Shown here piece by piece: positions 54,008 to 63,911 of a stretch of DNA of 64,000 nt (its first letter is position 1; every line of letters begins with the position of its first letter). Origin of the DNA: Oscillospiraceae bacterium (GTDB lineage: Bacteria; Bacillota; Clostridia; Oscillospirales; Oscillospiraceae); the NCBI GenBank assembly GCA_017535865.1, contig JAFXTM010000083.1, positions 1 through 64,000 on the forward strand, given 5' to 3'. The notes below the pieces were generated by a model. It was not told the origin of the DNA. It made no database searches and was given only the letters and a program-made list of their open reading frames with translations. The position numbers and the translations under genes are program-made.

Positions 54008-54904
54008 ATGGACAAGATCCTGCGCGCAACAGCCGGCGACGGCTTCATCAAGATGGCGGTCATCACCGCACGGGACACCGTGCAGCGGGCACGGGAGATC
54101 CACAACTGCTCCCCCACCGCGGCGGCGGCCCTGGGCCGCACGCTCTGCGGCGCCTCGCTGCTGGGCGAGGCGATGAAGGAGGAGAACGCCACCCTCACCA
54201 TCCGCGTCAACGGGGGCGGCCCCATCGGCAGCGTCGTGGCCGTCTCGGACCATGAGGGCTATGTGCGCGGTTATGTGGAGAATCCCTTTGTGCAGCTGCC
54301 GCTGCGCGCGGACGGCAAGCTGGACGTCGGCGGCGCGGTCGGCCGCGACGGCATGCTGACCGTGAGCCGCGACATCGGGCTGCGCGAGCCCTACATCGGT
54401 TCGACCGCGCTGCGCAGCGGCGAGATCGCGGAGGACCTGACGGCCTACCTGCTCGAGAGCGAGCAGCTCCCCTCGGCCTGCGCGCTCGGCGTGCTGGTGG
54501 ACCGGGACCGCTCGATCAAGGCCGCGGGCGGCTTTCTGGTGCAGCTCATGCCCGGGGCCGACGAGGCGCTGATCGAAAAGCTGGAGGACAACATTTTCCT
54601 GATGGATCAGCTCACCACCGTGCTGGACGAGGACGGGCCGGAGGCCGTCTTTGCCCAGGTGCTCAAGGGCTTTGAATACCACGTCGTGGCCGAGGCGCCG
54701 GTCGGTTACCGCTGCCCCTGCAACCGCGAGCGCGTGGGCATGGCCCTCTCGGTCATCGACGAGAAGGAGCTGCGGGAGATGATCGAAGAGGACAAAGACG
54801 TCGAGGTGCTCTGTCAGTTCTGCGACCGCCGCTATGTCTTTTCGCCGGTCGATCTGCGCGAAATTTTGTCCGGGAAAGGGCTTGACAAGGGAGAGAATAT
54901 TTAG
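54008..54904 (+). CDS. hslO: Redox-regulated chaperonin Hsp33
   Basis: 298 residues. The four zinc-binding Cys residues are in YRCPCNRER and VLCQFCDRR near the C-terminus, the redox switch of the family; GGPIGSVVAV and the GAVGRDGMLTV segment mark the N-domain. It holds unfolding proteins under oxidative stress. AAGGAG precedes the ATG. The tRNA promoter is embedded in its last codons. Confidence 0.95.
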   Translation: MDKILRATAGDGFIKMAVITARDTVQRAREIHNCSPTAAAALGRTLCGASLLGEAMKEENATLTIRVNGGGPIGSVVAVSDHEGYVRGYVENPFVQLPLRADGKLDVGGAVGRDGMLTVSRDIGLREPYIGSTALRSGEIAEDLTAYLLESEQLPSACALGVLVDRDRSIKAAGGFLVQLMPGADEALIEKLEDNIFLMDQLTTVLDEDGPEAVFAQVLKGFEYHVVAEAPVGYRCPCNRERVGMALSVIDEKELREMIEEDKDVEVLCQFCDRRYVFSPVDLREILSGKGLDKGENI

Positions 54905-54910
54905 TATTAT
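54882..54910 (+). promoter_or_regulatory. Promoter of the tRNA cluster, overlapping the hslO stop
   Basis: TTGACA (54882-54887), a 17-bp spacer and TATTAT (54905-54910). The hslO stop TAG is at 54902-54904. It precedes the first tRNA by 16 bp. Confidence 0.85.
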
Positions 54911-54926
54911 AGTTGAGCTGTCGCTT

Positions 54927-55003
54927 GGGAGCATAGCTCAGCTGGTTAGAGCACCTGCCTTACAAGCAGGGGGTCACTGGTTCGAGTCCAGTTGTTCCCA
55001 CCA
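54927..55003 (+). tRNA. tRNA-Val (anticodon TAC)
   Basis: A complete cloverleaf: 7-bp acceptor stem GGGAGCA with TGTTCCC, anticodon loop CTTACAA, T-arm GGTTCGAGTCC and an encoded CCA end. Confidence 0.95.
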
Positions 55004-55030
55004 AAGTGTTGGAACGTGCGGCAGGGATAT

Positions 55031-55106
<76 letters not shown>

Positions 55107-55130
55107 CCCCGTTTTTCAAACGGGGTCTTT
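55107..55130 (+). terminator. Short hairpin between tRNA-Phe and tRNA-Gly
   Basis: CCCCGTTT pairs with AAACGGGG, then TCTTT. It could be a partial terminator or an RNase processing signal. Confidence 0.45.
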
Positions 55131-55132
55131 AC

Positions 55133-55208
55133 GCGGGCATAGCTCATCCGGTAGAGCGCCACCTTGCCAAGGTGGAGGTAGCGAGTTCGAGCCTCGTTGC
55201 CCGCTCCA
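55133..55208 (+). tRNA. tRNA-Gly (anticodon GCC)
   Basis: Acceptor GCGGGCA with TGCCCGC, anticodon loop TTGCCAA, T-loop TTCGAGC, encoded CCA end. Confidence 0.95.
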
Positions 55209-55214
55209 CACAAA

Positions 55215-55244
55215 ACAATTTGCGGGTCCAGGCCCGCAAATTGT
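55215..55244 (+). repeat. Hairpin between tRNA-Gly and tRNA-Cys
   Basis: ACAATTTGCGGG (55215-55226) pairs perfectly with CCCGCAAATTGT (55233-55244). No T run follows, so a processing or stability role is more likely than termination. Confidence 0.5.
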
Positions 55245-55248
55245 ATAT

Positions 55249-55323
55249 GGCGCCATAGCCAAGTGGTAAGGCAGCGGACTGCAAATCCGCGATTCCCCGG
55301 TTCAAGTCCGGGTGGCGCCTCCA
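55249..55323 (+). tRNA. tRNA-Cys (anticodon GCA)
   Basis: Acceptor GGCGCCA with TGGCGCC, anticodon loop CTGCAAA, T-loop TTCAAGT, encoded TCCA end. Confidence 0.95.
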
Positions 55324-55363
55324 AAAAAACGACGTGTTTCGACACGTCGTTTTTTTGGAGGCT
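55317..55363 (+). terminator. Terminator of the tRNA cluster, extending into the tRNA-Cys 3' end
   Basis: A core stem (55330-55338 with 55343-55351 region, TTCG-type loop) is flanked by matching A7 and T7 runs. The palindrome continues outward so that the last bases of tRNA-Cys (GCCTCCA) pair with TGGAGGC at 55357-55363. Confidence 0.8.
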
Positions 55364-55723
55364 CGCAGCCTTCGGCGGCGGGCGTTCCTGTCAGGGCTCG
55401 CGCCGGGCGAGGCGCGTCAGCTCCGCCGTGAAGCGGCAGAGATCCTCCGGCTTCCCGTCGAAGCTCCCCGTCTCGCAGCGCAGCATGGCCGGGCGCACGA
55501 AAGAGAACGGAAAAGAGGGAAAGCGGCAGAGGGCTTTCCCTCTGCGGGGAAGGCTTCAAAACGAGACAGCCTTCTTTATCTAAAAAATGGCGGGATGAAA
55601 AAACGGCCGCCCGCCGGACGCCGGGAACGGGCGCTGGAAGCAGCTTCCATTTCCGGGATTTATTCCCGGTTTCCGGCCCGCAATCTTAAGATATCTTCAC
55701 TTTTATTTTGATAAACACTGTTG
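55364..55723. other. Intergenic region between tRNA-Cys and sortase
   Basis: No convincing gene. On the minus strand a short frame (55391-55486, 31 residues beginning MLRCETGSFDG and ending TRLARREP) has coding-like composition but no ribosome binding site; it may be the remnant of a lost gene. Two overlapping hairpins lie near 55513-55546 (GGGAAAGC/GCTTTCCC and GCAGAGG/CCTCTGC). The last 60 bp are A/T-rich and lead to the sortase promoter. Confidence 0.4.
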
Positions 55724-55729
55724 TATAAT
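55724..55729 (+). promoter_or_regulatory. -10 element of the sortase gene
   Basis: A perfect TATAAT 32 bp before the sortase ATG in an A/T-rich stretch. A TTGATA at 55708-55713 is only 10 bp upstream, so the -35 is unclear. Confidence 0.55.
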
Positions 55730-55761
55730 GAGCTCAGTCAGATAAAGGAGCGCATCTTCCC

Positions 55762-56646
55762 ATGAAGAAGTCAAGAAAATCGAAATCCGGCGGCAGCAAG
55801 GGCGTCCGCGTTCTTCTGTTTTTCCTCTGCGCGGTGTTCGCGGGCGTGTTCGTCTTCAGCGGCTATAAGCTCTACACCATCATGCACGGCTACCACGAGT
55901 CGGAAAAGACCTATTCCAGCCTCACCGACCGGTACGTCGCGCCCATCCCCTCCACGACGCCCTACGCGGCCCCCGTGGAAAACGCCGTCCCGGCCCCGAC
56001 CCCGGAGCTCTCCCCCATCCAGGTGGATTTCAATGAGCTGCGCGGCGAGTGCCGCGACATCGTTGGCTGGCTCTACTCCGAGGGCACCAAGATCAACTAC
56101 CACATCGTCCAGTCCATGACCGACAATCCCTCCACCGCCGAGTACTACTACCTCTACCGCGATATCCACGGCAACTACTCCGGCAACGGGACGCCGTTCC
56201 TGGACGTCCAGTGCGCCGGGGACTTCTCCGACTACAACAGCATCATCTACGGCCACCACATGAACGACGGCTCGATGTTCGCCTCGCTGGACAACTACCG
56301 GGCGGCGGACGGCGCCTACGCCAGAGAGCACAACGTCATGTACCTGAACACGCCGAACGGGAACTACCGGGTCGAGCTCTTCGCCGGCTACCTGACCGAC
56401 GCCGATTCCAACACCTACACGATCTCCTTCCCCGACGACTCGAGCTTCCTGCTCTACTGCCAGGAGATGAAGGCCAAGTCCGATTTTGCGAGCGACGTGG
56501 TGATCCAGCCGGGCGACCGGATCATCACCCTGTCCACCTGCTCCTATGAGTGGCACGACGCCCGCTATGTGGTGCAGGGTCGGCTCGTCCCCCTGAACGC
56601 CGGCTCCGCCGCGACCACCACCGTCAGCGCCGTCGCCAACGGCTGA
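55762..56646 (+). CDS. srtB: Class B sortase
   Basis: 294 residues. A Lys/Arg-rich N-terminus and a membrane anchor (about 16-40), then a Pro-rich linker and the sortase domain. Catalytic His in SIIYGHHMNDGSMF, Cys in ITLSTCSYEW and Arg in ARYVVQGRLVP. It anchors proteins covalently to peptidoglycan. The next gene, 43 bp downstream, encodes a wall protein with an SPKTG-type sorting signal, which is the expected substrate. TAAAGGAG precedes the ATG. Confidence 0.93.
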   Translation: MKKSRKSKSGGSKGVRVLLFFLCAVFAGVFVFSGYKLYTIMHGYHESEKTYSSLTDRYVAPIPSTTPYAAPVENAVPAPTPELSPIQVDFNELRGECRDIVGWLYSEGTKINYHIVQSMTDNPSTAEYYYLYRDIHGNYSGNGTPFLDVQCAGDFSDYNSIIYGHHMNDGSMFASLDNYRAADGAYAREHNVMYLNTPNGNYRVELFAGYLTDADSNTYTISFPDDSSFLLYCQEMKAKSDFASDVVIQPGDRIITLSTCSYEWHDARYVVQGRLVPLNAGSAATTTVSAVANG

Positions 56647-56689
56647 TCCCCCCTTCCGTACATCTATATTTTTCATAGAGGTGATTTCC

Positions 56690-59600
56690 ATGAAACTGAA
56701 AGGAAAAGCTCTGCTGAGTCTGCTCATCGTGCTGACTCTGACGGTCCAGCTCTTTGCCGGTTCCGCGGCCGCTGCCTACGGCGGCGAGAGCCTGAGCTGG
56801 GATTACGAGGCCTATGATCTGTACGGCCAGTACGCGGACGCGCCGGAGCTGGGCTACGCCGTCCAGGTCGGCGGCCAGATCAGCGATCTGATGTACAGCG
56901 GCCTGTCCGTCTCGCCGGCGGAGGGCTGGTACGTCGACAAGGTCTGGATCAACGCCGACGACGGCAGCGAGAGCACGGCCCTGCCGCTGACCGCCGACGC
57001 GGGCGGCTCCGCGGACGTCGAGGTGCTCCCGGACGCCTTCGTCCTGCGCTATGACAACGGCAGCCCCGTCTTCAACGACGCGCTGCTCTCCTCCCAGGGC
57101 GGCTCCTATGTCCTGCACGTGCGCTTCCGCCAGACGGATCCCGGCGCTTCGGCTGAGATCCGCGACAGCTGGGGCAACGTCGTCGGCACCGGCGCGGCCA
57201 CCCTGCCCGGCGATCCCGGCTCCGACGGCTCTTCCCGCTTTGTCGGCTGGCGCGTAACCTACGACAACGGCGCCTCCGTGCTGGTCGGCCCGGGCGCGAC
57301 CATCTACCCCTACGCGAGCTGCCGCTATGAGGCGGCCTATGCGCAGAAGGTCACCCTGCGCGTCTCGGATATGACCGCCAACGCCGGGGACTCCCTCAAT
57401 AACGTCATCGCCTACGCTAACATCGAGCAGTACAACCTGCCCTACAACGTCTCCGTCGCGGGCGCGCAGGTCACCTCCGACGCGCCCGACCCGCTGCAGG
57501 CCGGCACCTACAACCTGTATGTGAGCGCGCGCCTCGTCGACGGCAACTATAAGGACGTCTCCTCCGACGTCGCCTATCTGGATACGCAGGTCGGCACGCT
57601 CACCGTCTACGCCGCGGCCGAGCCTGAGCCCGAGCCGTATGTGCCCGAACCGGAGCCGTACGTGCCCGAGCCGGTCGTGCCCGAGCATACGCACACGCCC
57701 GGCGACGCCGTGATCGAGAACAGCTACCCCGCCTCCTGCACCGCCGACGGCTACTATGAGTCCGTCGTGTACTGCACCGGCTGCGGCGCCGAGCTCAGCC
57801 GCACGCCCACCAGCGTCCCGGCCACAGGCCACAGCGCCGGCGAGGCCGTGATCGAGAACGGCTACCCCGCCACCTGCACCGCCGACGGCAGCTATGACCA
57901 GGTCACCTACTGCACGGTCTGCGGGGCGGAGATCAGCCGCCAGACCATGTATGAGTACGCGACCGGCCACACGGCCGGCGACCCGGTGATCGAGAACGAG
58001 GTCGCCGCGACCTGCACCGAGGGCGGACACTACGACTCCGTCACCTACTGCACGCGCTGCGGCGCCGAGCTCAGCCGTGACACCGTTTATTCCGACGCGC
58101 TCGGCCACGCCCCCGGCGAGGCCGTGATCGAGAATCAGAGCGCGGGTTCCTGCACCGAGCCCGGGCACTATGACTCCGTCGTCTACTGCACGCGCTGCGG
58201 CGTCGAGGTCAGCCGCGACACGATCTACAGCGACGCGCCCGGCCACGCCCCCGGCGAGGCCGTGATTGAGAACGAGGCCGCCGCGACCTGCACCGAGGGC
58301 GGGCATTACGACTCCGTCACCTACTGCACGCGCTGCGGCGCCGAGGTCAGCCGCGAGACCGTCTACACCGACGCGCTCGGCCATACGCCCGGCGAGGCCG
58401 TGATCGAGAACGAGGTCGCCGCGACCTGCGAGAACGGCGGGCACTATGACTCCGTCACCTACTGCACGCGCTGCGGCGCCGAGGCCGGCCGCGAGACCGT
58501 CTACACCGACGCGCTCGGCCACAACTGGGGCGACTGGGCCGTGACCACGCCCGCCACCGAGGAGGCGGAGGGCGTCGAGACCCGCACCTGCCTGAACGAT
58601 CCCAGTCACACCGAGACCCGCTCCGTGCCGAAGCTGGATCACGTCCACGACCTGGTCAAGGTCGAGGCCAAGGAGGCCAGCTACACCGAGGCCGGCAACA
58701 TCGAGTATTACAGCTGCGGCAAGTGCGGCAGGCTCTACCGCGACGCCGCGGCGACCCAGGAGATCACCGCGGAGGATACCGTCATCCCGATGCTCCAGGT
58801 CACCGAGGTGACCGTCACGGTCTCCAACCAGAGCTGGACGGTCGGCAGCGGCAAGCAGCTCGATCCGAGCATGTACATCGCCGACGGCTTCGCCGAGGGC
58901 GATCCCTACACCGTGACGCTCCGCGCGGAGAATTACAGCGACGCCGCCGGTGAGTACGTCATCCAGGCCGACGTGAGCGGCTACGACACCGCCAAGTATC
59001 ACGTCACCGTGGTGCCCGGCAAGCTCACCGTCACCCCGCCCGACATCGTGAACGTCACCGTCACGGTCTATGACCAGAACCTGACCTACAACGGCAAGGC
59101 CCAGGCGGTCGACAGCGCCATCAACTCCGCCTACGCCGTCACCGGCCTGACGGAGAGCGACACGCTCACCGTCACCATCGCGGCGCTCGGCTCCGACGGC
59201 AAGCCCGTCAGCTCCGTCACCAACGCCGGGACCTATACGCTGCAGGCAAGCGTCAGCGGCTTCGACGCCTCCAAGTACAACGTCACCGTCGCCAACAGCG
59301 GCAAGCTCACCGTGAGCCCCTATGCTCTGACCGTGACCGCCGTCTCCGACGCCAAGACTTACGACGGCAAGCCTCTGGACAACAAGCAGGTCACCGCCGC
59401 GCTGCTCGAGGGCCACAGCATCCCCGCCAGCAACGGCGTGTCCATCGCCGTGTACGACGCCAACAACGTCCTGCACTCTGAAGGGGCCGTCGCCGTCGGC
59501 ACCTACGTCAAGCGGATCACCGCGCTGCGCATCGTCGACGCCGGCGGGAACGAGGTCACCTCCAACTACAAGCTGAGCTTCGTCGACGGCACCCTGGATA

Positions 59601-60946
59601 TCCAGGCTCCCGAGGTCACCCCCACGCCGATCGTCTACGCCTTCCTCGACAGCGCCAACGGTTACAAGTGGACCCGCGGCTCCGCCAACGGCCTCAGCTT
59701 CACCGTCAACGCCCAGATCCAGAAGTTCCAGAGCGTGAAGGTCGACGGGACCGCGCTCCCCGAGAGCTGCTATGTGATCAGCTCCGGCAGCACCGTCGTC
59801 ACCCTGCGGCCCGAGTACCTGAAGAACCTCTCCGCGCAGGGGCACGCGATCGCCGTTGAGTTCACCGACGGCTCCGCCGCCACGACCTTCGTGGTGGAAG
59901 AGGCCCCCGTCGTGACGCCCACGACGCTCACCATCTACGGCCGCAACGTCAGCAAGACCTACGACGGCACCCCCTACAACCTGTCCGCCTACGGGCAGAA
60001 CAGCCAGGGCGTCGTCACCCAGTTCCATCTGGCGCAGAACGGCCAGACCGTCGCGCAGGCCGTCAACCCCGGCACCTATGACATCTATCTGGATTCGCTC
60101 CTCTACAACAGAGGCGGCAATTACAGCTTCACCATCATCGACAGCAGCGGCCGGATCGTCGCCACGAACTACAACAACTCCAGCGTAAAGATCGGCACCC
60201 TGACCATCACCGGCTCCAACGTCACCAACGTGACCGTCACGGTCAACGATCAGTCCTGGACCTACGACGGCGTGGCCCATACGCCCAACGCCTCCGGTTA
60301 CACGATCTCCGGCATGCAGGCCGGCGATCCGATCACGGTCCAGCTCAGCGTGCAGGACGCCAGCGGCCGTACGCTCAGCAGCGTCACCGACGCCGGCACC
60401 TACACGATCAAGGCCAACTGCACCGGCTACGACTCCGCGCGCTACAACGTCACCGTCGTCCGGACCGGCACCCTGACCGTGTCCCCCTACAAGCTGACGC
60501 TGACCGCCGAGTCCGGCGTCAAGAACTACGACGGCAGCCCGCTGCGCAACAGCAACGTCAAGGCCACGGCCCTGCTCAGCGGCCACAAGTTCCGCGCGGG
60601 CGACGGCGTGAAGTTCTCCGTCTACGACAGCCAGGGCAATCTGATCCAGAACGGCCCGGTCGCGGTCGGCACCTACACCAAGAAGGTCACCGACGTGCAC
60701 ATCGTGGACGCGAACAACATCGAGGTCACCTCGAACTACAGCATCACCCGCATCGACGGTACGCTGACCGTCAACAACAGCGACGGCAGCCCCAAGACCG
60801 GCGACACCAACAACCTGACCCTGTGGATCATGCTGCTGGCCATCTCCGCCCTGCTGATCCTCGCCATCGCGGTGCTCTTCCTGCGCCGCGGCAAGAAGAC
60901 CAGGGCCCCGAAGAAGACCGACAGCCGCCCGGCCGACAGAAAGTAA
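56690..60946 (+). CDS. Giant cell-wall-anchored surface protein (sortase B substrate)
   Basis: 1418 residues. Signal peptide of about 26 residues; an N-terminal domain (about 30-210); an Ig-like segment; an acidic Pro/Glu linker (EPEPEPYVPEPEPY); six 46-residue Cys-containing repeats (about 335-610); then MBG/YDG-type Ig-like repeats (about 700-1365) marked by TYDGKPL, TYDGTPY, NYDGSPL and NAGTY-like motifs. The C-terminus has NNSDGSPKTGD, a hydrophobic helix and RRGKKTRAPKK, a sorting signal of the SPxTG class. A structural adhesin or scaffold is likely. ATG after GAGGTGA. Confidence 0.92.
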   Translation: MKLKGKALLSLLIVLTLTVQLFAGSAAAAYGGESLSWDYEAYDLYGQYADAPELGYAVQVGGQISDLMYSGLSVSPAEGWYVDKVWINADDGSESTALPLTADAGGSADVEVLPDAFVLRYDNGSPVFNDALLSSQGGSYVLHVRFRQTDPGASAEIRDSWGNVVGTGAATLPGDPGSDGSSRFVGWRVTYDNGASVLVGPGATIYPYASCRYEAAYAQKVTLRVSDMTANAGDSLNNVIAYANIEQYNLPYNVSVAGAQVTSDAPDPLQAGTYNLYVSARLVDGNYKDVSSDVAYLDTQVGTLTVYAAAEPEPEPYVPEPEPYVPEPVVPEHTHTPGDAVIENSYPASCTADGYYESVVYCTGCGAELSRTPTSVPATGHSAGEAVIENGYPATCTADGSYDQVTYCTVCGAEISRQTMYEYATGHTAGDPVIENEVAATCTEGGHYDSVTYCTRCGAELSRDTVYSDALGHAPGEAVIENQSAGSCTEPGHYDSVVYCTRCGVEVSRDTIYSDAPGHAPGEAVIENEAAATCTEGGHYDSVTYCTRCGAEVSRETVYTDALGHTPGEAVIENEVAATCENGGHYDSVTYCTRCGAEAGRETVYTDALGHNWGDWAVTTPATEEAEGVETRTCLNDPSHTETRSVPKLDHVHDLVKVEAKEASYTEAGNIEYYSCGKCGRLYRDAAATQEITAEDTVIPMLQVTEVTVTVSNQSWTVGSGKQLDPSMYIADGFAEGDPYTVTLRAENYSDAAGEYVIQADVSGYDTAKYHVTVVPGKLTVTPPDIVNVTVTVYDQNLTYNGKAQAVDSAINSAYAVTGLTESDTLTVTIAALGSDGKPVSSVTNAGTYTLQASVSGFDASKYNVTVANSGKLTVSPYALTVTAVSDAKTYDGKPLDNKQVTAALLEGHSIPASNGVSIAVYDANNVLHSEGAVAVGTYVKRITALRIVDAGGNEVTSNYKLSFVDGTLDIQAPEVTPTPIVYAFLDSANGYKWTRGSANGLSFTVNAQIQKFQSVKVDGTALPESCYVISSGSTVVTLRPEYLKNLSAQGHAIAVEFTDGSAATTFVVEEAPVVTPTTLTIYGRNVSKTYDGTPYNLSAYGQNSQGVVTQFHLAQNGQTVAQAVNPGTYDIYLDSLLYNRGGNYSFTIIDSSGRIVATNYNNSSVKIGTLTITGSNVTNVTVTVNDQSWTYDGVAHTPNASGYTISGMQAGDPITVQLSVQDASGRTLSSVTDAGTYTIKANCTGYDSARYNVTVVRTGTLTVSPYKLTLTAESGVKNYDGSPLRNSNVKATALLSGHKFRAGDGVKFSVYDSQGNLIQNGPVAVGTYTKKVTDVHIVDANNIEVTSNYSITRIDGTLTVNNSDGSPKTGDTNNLTLWIMLLAISALLILAIAVLFLRRGKKTRAPKKTDSRPADRK
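57692..58519 (+). repeat. Six tandem 138-bp (46-residue) coding repeats
   Basis: Repeat units begin at 57692, 57830, 57968, 58106, 58244 and 58382 with an exact 138-bp period. Each unit reads H-x-x-G-(E/D)-x-V-I-E-N, then ATCT-type Cys, Y-C-T-x-C-G and a short tail. Units three to six are more alike, suggesting recent duplication. Each has three Cys residues. Confidence 0.95.
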
Positions 60947-60983
60947 TGCCGGGTGAAGGCCCATAAGCTCCCATAAGCAAAGG

Positions 60984-61017
60984 ACCGGAGCAGCGAAAGC
61001 TGCTCCGGTTTCTTTTG
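60984..61017 (+). terminator. Terminator of the surface protein gene
   Basis: An 11-bp perfect stem with a GAAA loop (60984-60994 with 60999-61009), followed by TTCTTTTG. Confidence 0.9.
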
Positions 61018-61040
61018 TCCTTTCAGCTTCTTTCTTTTTG

Positions 61041-61105
61041 CATTTGCAATTTTTATAAATTATTAGCAAAATATACTTGACATTTGCAATACGAAGGAGT
61101 ATAGT
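61041..61105 (+). promoter_or_regulatory. Promoter with operator-like repeats before the XRE gene
   Basis: TTGACA (61077-61082), a 17-bp spacer and TATAGT (61100-61105). CATTTGCAAT occurs twice, at 61041-61050 and 61081-61090, the second overlapping the -35 and spacer. An inverted partial copy (TTAGCAAAAT, 61063-61072) lies between. This fits autoregulation by the XRE protein. Confidence 0.75.
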
Positions 61106-61128
61106 CTGAGCTGCAAGGGGGGAAGGCC

Positions 61129-61341
61129 ATGCGTAACCTGAAAATGAAATTCCGCCGCATCGAGCTGGACATGTCGCAGACGGAGCTGGCACAGAAGGCG
61201 GGCGTCACCCGTCAGACGATCGGGCTGATCGAATCGGGAGACTTCAACCCCAGCATCAAGCTCTGCGTGGCGATCTGCCGCGCGCTGGGCGTCACACTGA
61301 ACGATATTTTCTGGGAGGAAGAGGAAAATGAAAAAGACTAA
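61129..61341 (+). CDS. XRE-family helix-turn-helix regulator
   Basis: 70 residues, all HTH. DMSQTELAQKAGVTRQTIGLIE is the HTH with the typical GDFNPSIKLCVAICRALGV continuation. Single-domain regulators of this type usually repress their own operon. GGGGGGAAGG precedes the ATG. It overlaps the next gene by 14 bp. Confidence 0.93.
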   Translation: MRNLKMKFRRIELDMSQTELAQKAGVTRQTIGLIESGDFNPSIKLCVAICRALGVTLNDIFWEEEENEKD

Positions 61342-61780
61342 TCTGGATGAGATGCAGGAACTGAAGCTCCTGAAGATCGAGCACAACGCCTATTGGTTCT
61401 GCTTCACGGGCCTGCTGGCCGCGATCGCCGTGCAGACGGTCCTCCTCGACGACTGGCGCGTCGTCGCCGGCGAGTGGATCGTGTTCATGCTCGCGAATTT
61501 TTATGTGCTGTTCGCCTGCATGCGCGCCGGGATCTGGGACCGGAGGCTCAAGTCGGACCCGAAGACCAACCTCATCCTCTCGCTGCTCGCTGGCGGCGTT
61601 CTGGGCGCGGTACTGTTTTTCACGCTGCTGCGCCGCGGCGCCAGCCCCCGGATCGCGCTGCTCGGGGCCGCCTTCGCGCTGGTCTTCACCGCCGTCCTCT
61701 GCTTCGTCGCGCTGCAGCTCAGCGCCCGCGCCGTGAAGAAGCGCCAGGCAGAGCTCGACGCCGAACCGGAGGAAGAATAA
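61328..61780 (+). CDS. DUF6773-like membrane protein
   Basis: 150 residues with four membrane segments (about 21-40, 47-64, 80-100, 108-128) and a charged C-terminus. The layout with a cytosolic start containing DEMQELK fits small membrane proteins of the DUF6773 group that follow XRE regulators in clostridia; the name is from pattern memory. It is co-transcribed with and overlaps the XRE gene. The function is unknown. Confidence 0.75.
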   Translation: MKKTNLDEMQELKLLKIEHNAYWFCFTGLLAAIAVQTVLLDDWRVVAGEWIVFMLANFYVLFACMRAGIWDRRLKSDPKTNLILSLLAGGVLGAVLFFTLLRRGASPRIALLGAAFALVFTAVLCFVALQLSARAVKKRQAELDAEPEEE

Positions 61781-61790
61781 ATAATAACAA

Positions 61791-61821
61791 AAAGAAGTAC
61801 CGCTGCGGCGGTACTTCTTTT

Positions 61822-61822
<1 letters not shown>
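61791..61822. terminator. Bidirectional terminator between the XRE/DUF6773 unit and the metal ATPase
   Basis: A 13-bp perfect stem (61791-61803 with 61808-61820) with A-rich and T-rich flanks on the two strands. Confidence 0.88.
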
Positions 61823-63663
<1,841 letters not shown>

Positions 63664-63670
63664 GGACGTC

Positions 63671-63892
63671 TTATTTCAGGATCACCCGGCAGTCCGGTTC
63701 GACGCGGGCGATGCACTTGACGGCGGCCTTCACGACCTCGTCAAAGCGCGTGTCCTCCGCCTCGATCGTCAGCTTCTGGGTCATGAAGCTCACCGTCGCA
63801 TCCTGCACGCCGTCGAGCTTTTTGATCGCGGCCTCCATCTTCGCCGCGCAGTTGGCGCAGTCGAGGTCCTCCAGCTTGAAAGTCTTTTTCAT
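63671..63892 (-). CDS. Small HMA-domain metal-binding protein
   Basis: 73 residues forming one ferredoxin-like HMA fold. The metal motif is DLDCANCAAKME (CxxC). It binds a soft metal and probably passes it to the ATPase encoded 7 bp downstream. ATG chosen after AAGGAGG. It follows the partial ArsR gene by 19 bp. Confidence 0.9.
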   Translation of the reverse strand: MKKTFKLEDLDCANCAAKMEAAIKKLDGVQDATVSFMTQKLTIEAEDTRFDEVVKAAVKCIARVEPDCRVILK

Positions 63893-63911
63893 GGTTTTTT
63901 TCCTCCTTTTT

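Noticed and set aside
57692..58519. CRISPR array
   Set aside because: The 138-bp period is an in-frame protein repeat without unique spacers.
56624..61192. A 1522-codon open frame on the minus strand opposite the wall-protein gene
   Set aside because: It mirrors the GC-rich repeats of the plus-strand gene, is Val/Gly/Asp/Arg-biased in a way typical of antisense reading, has no recognisable domain and crosses the terminator and the sortase gene's end.
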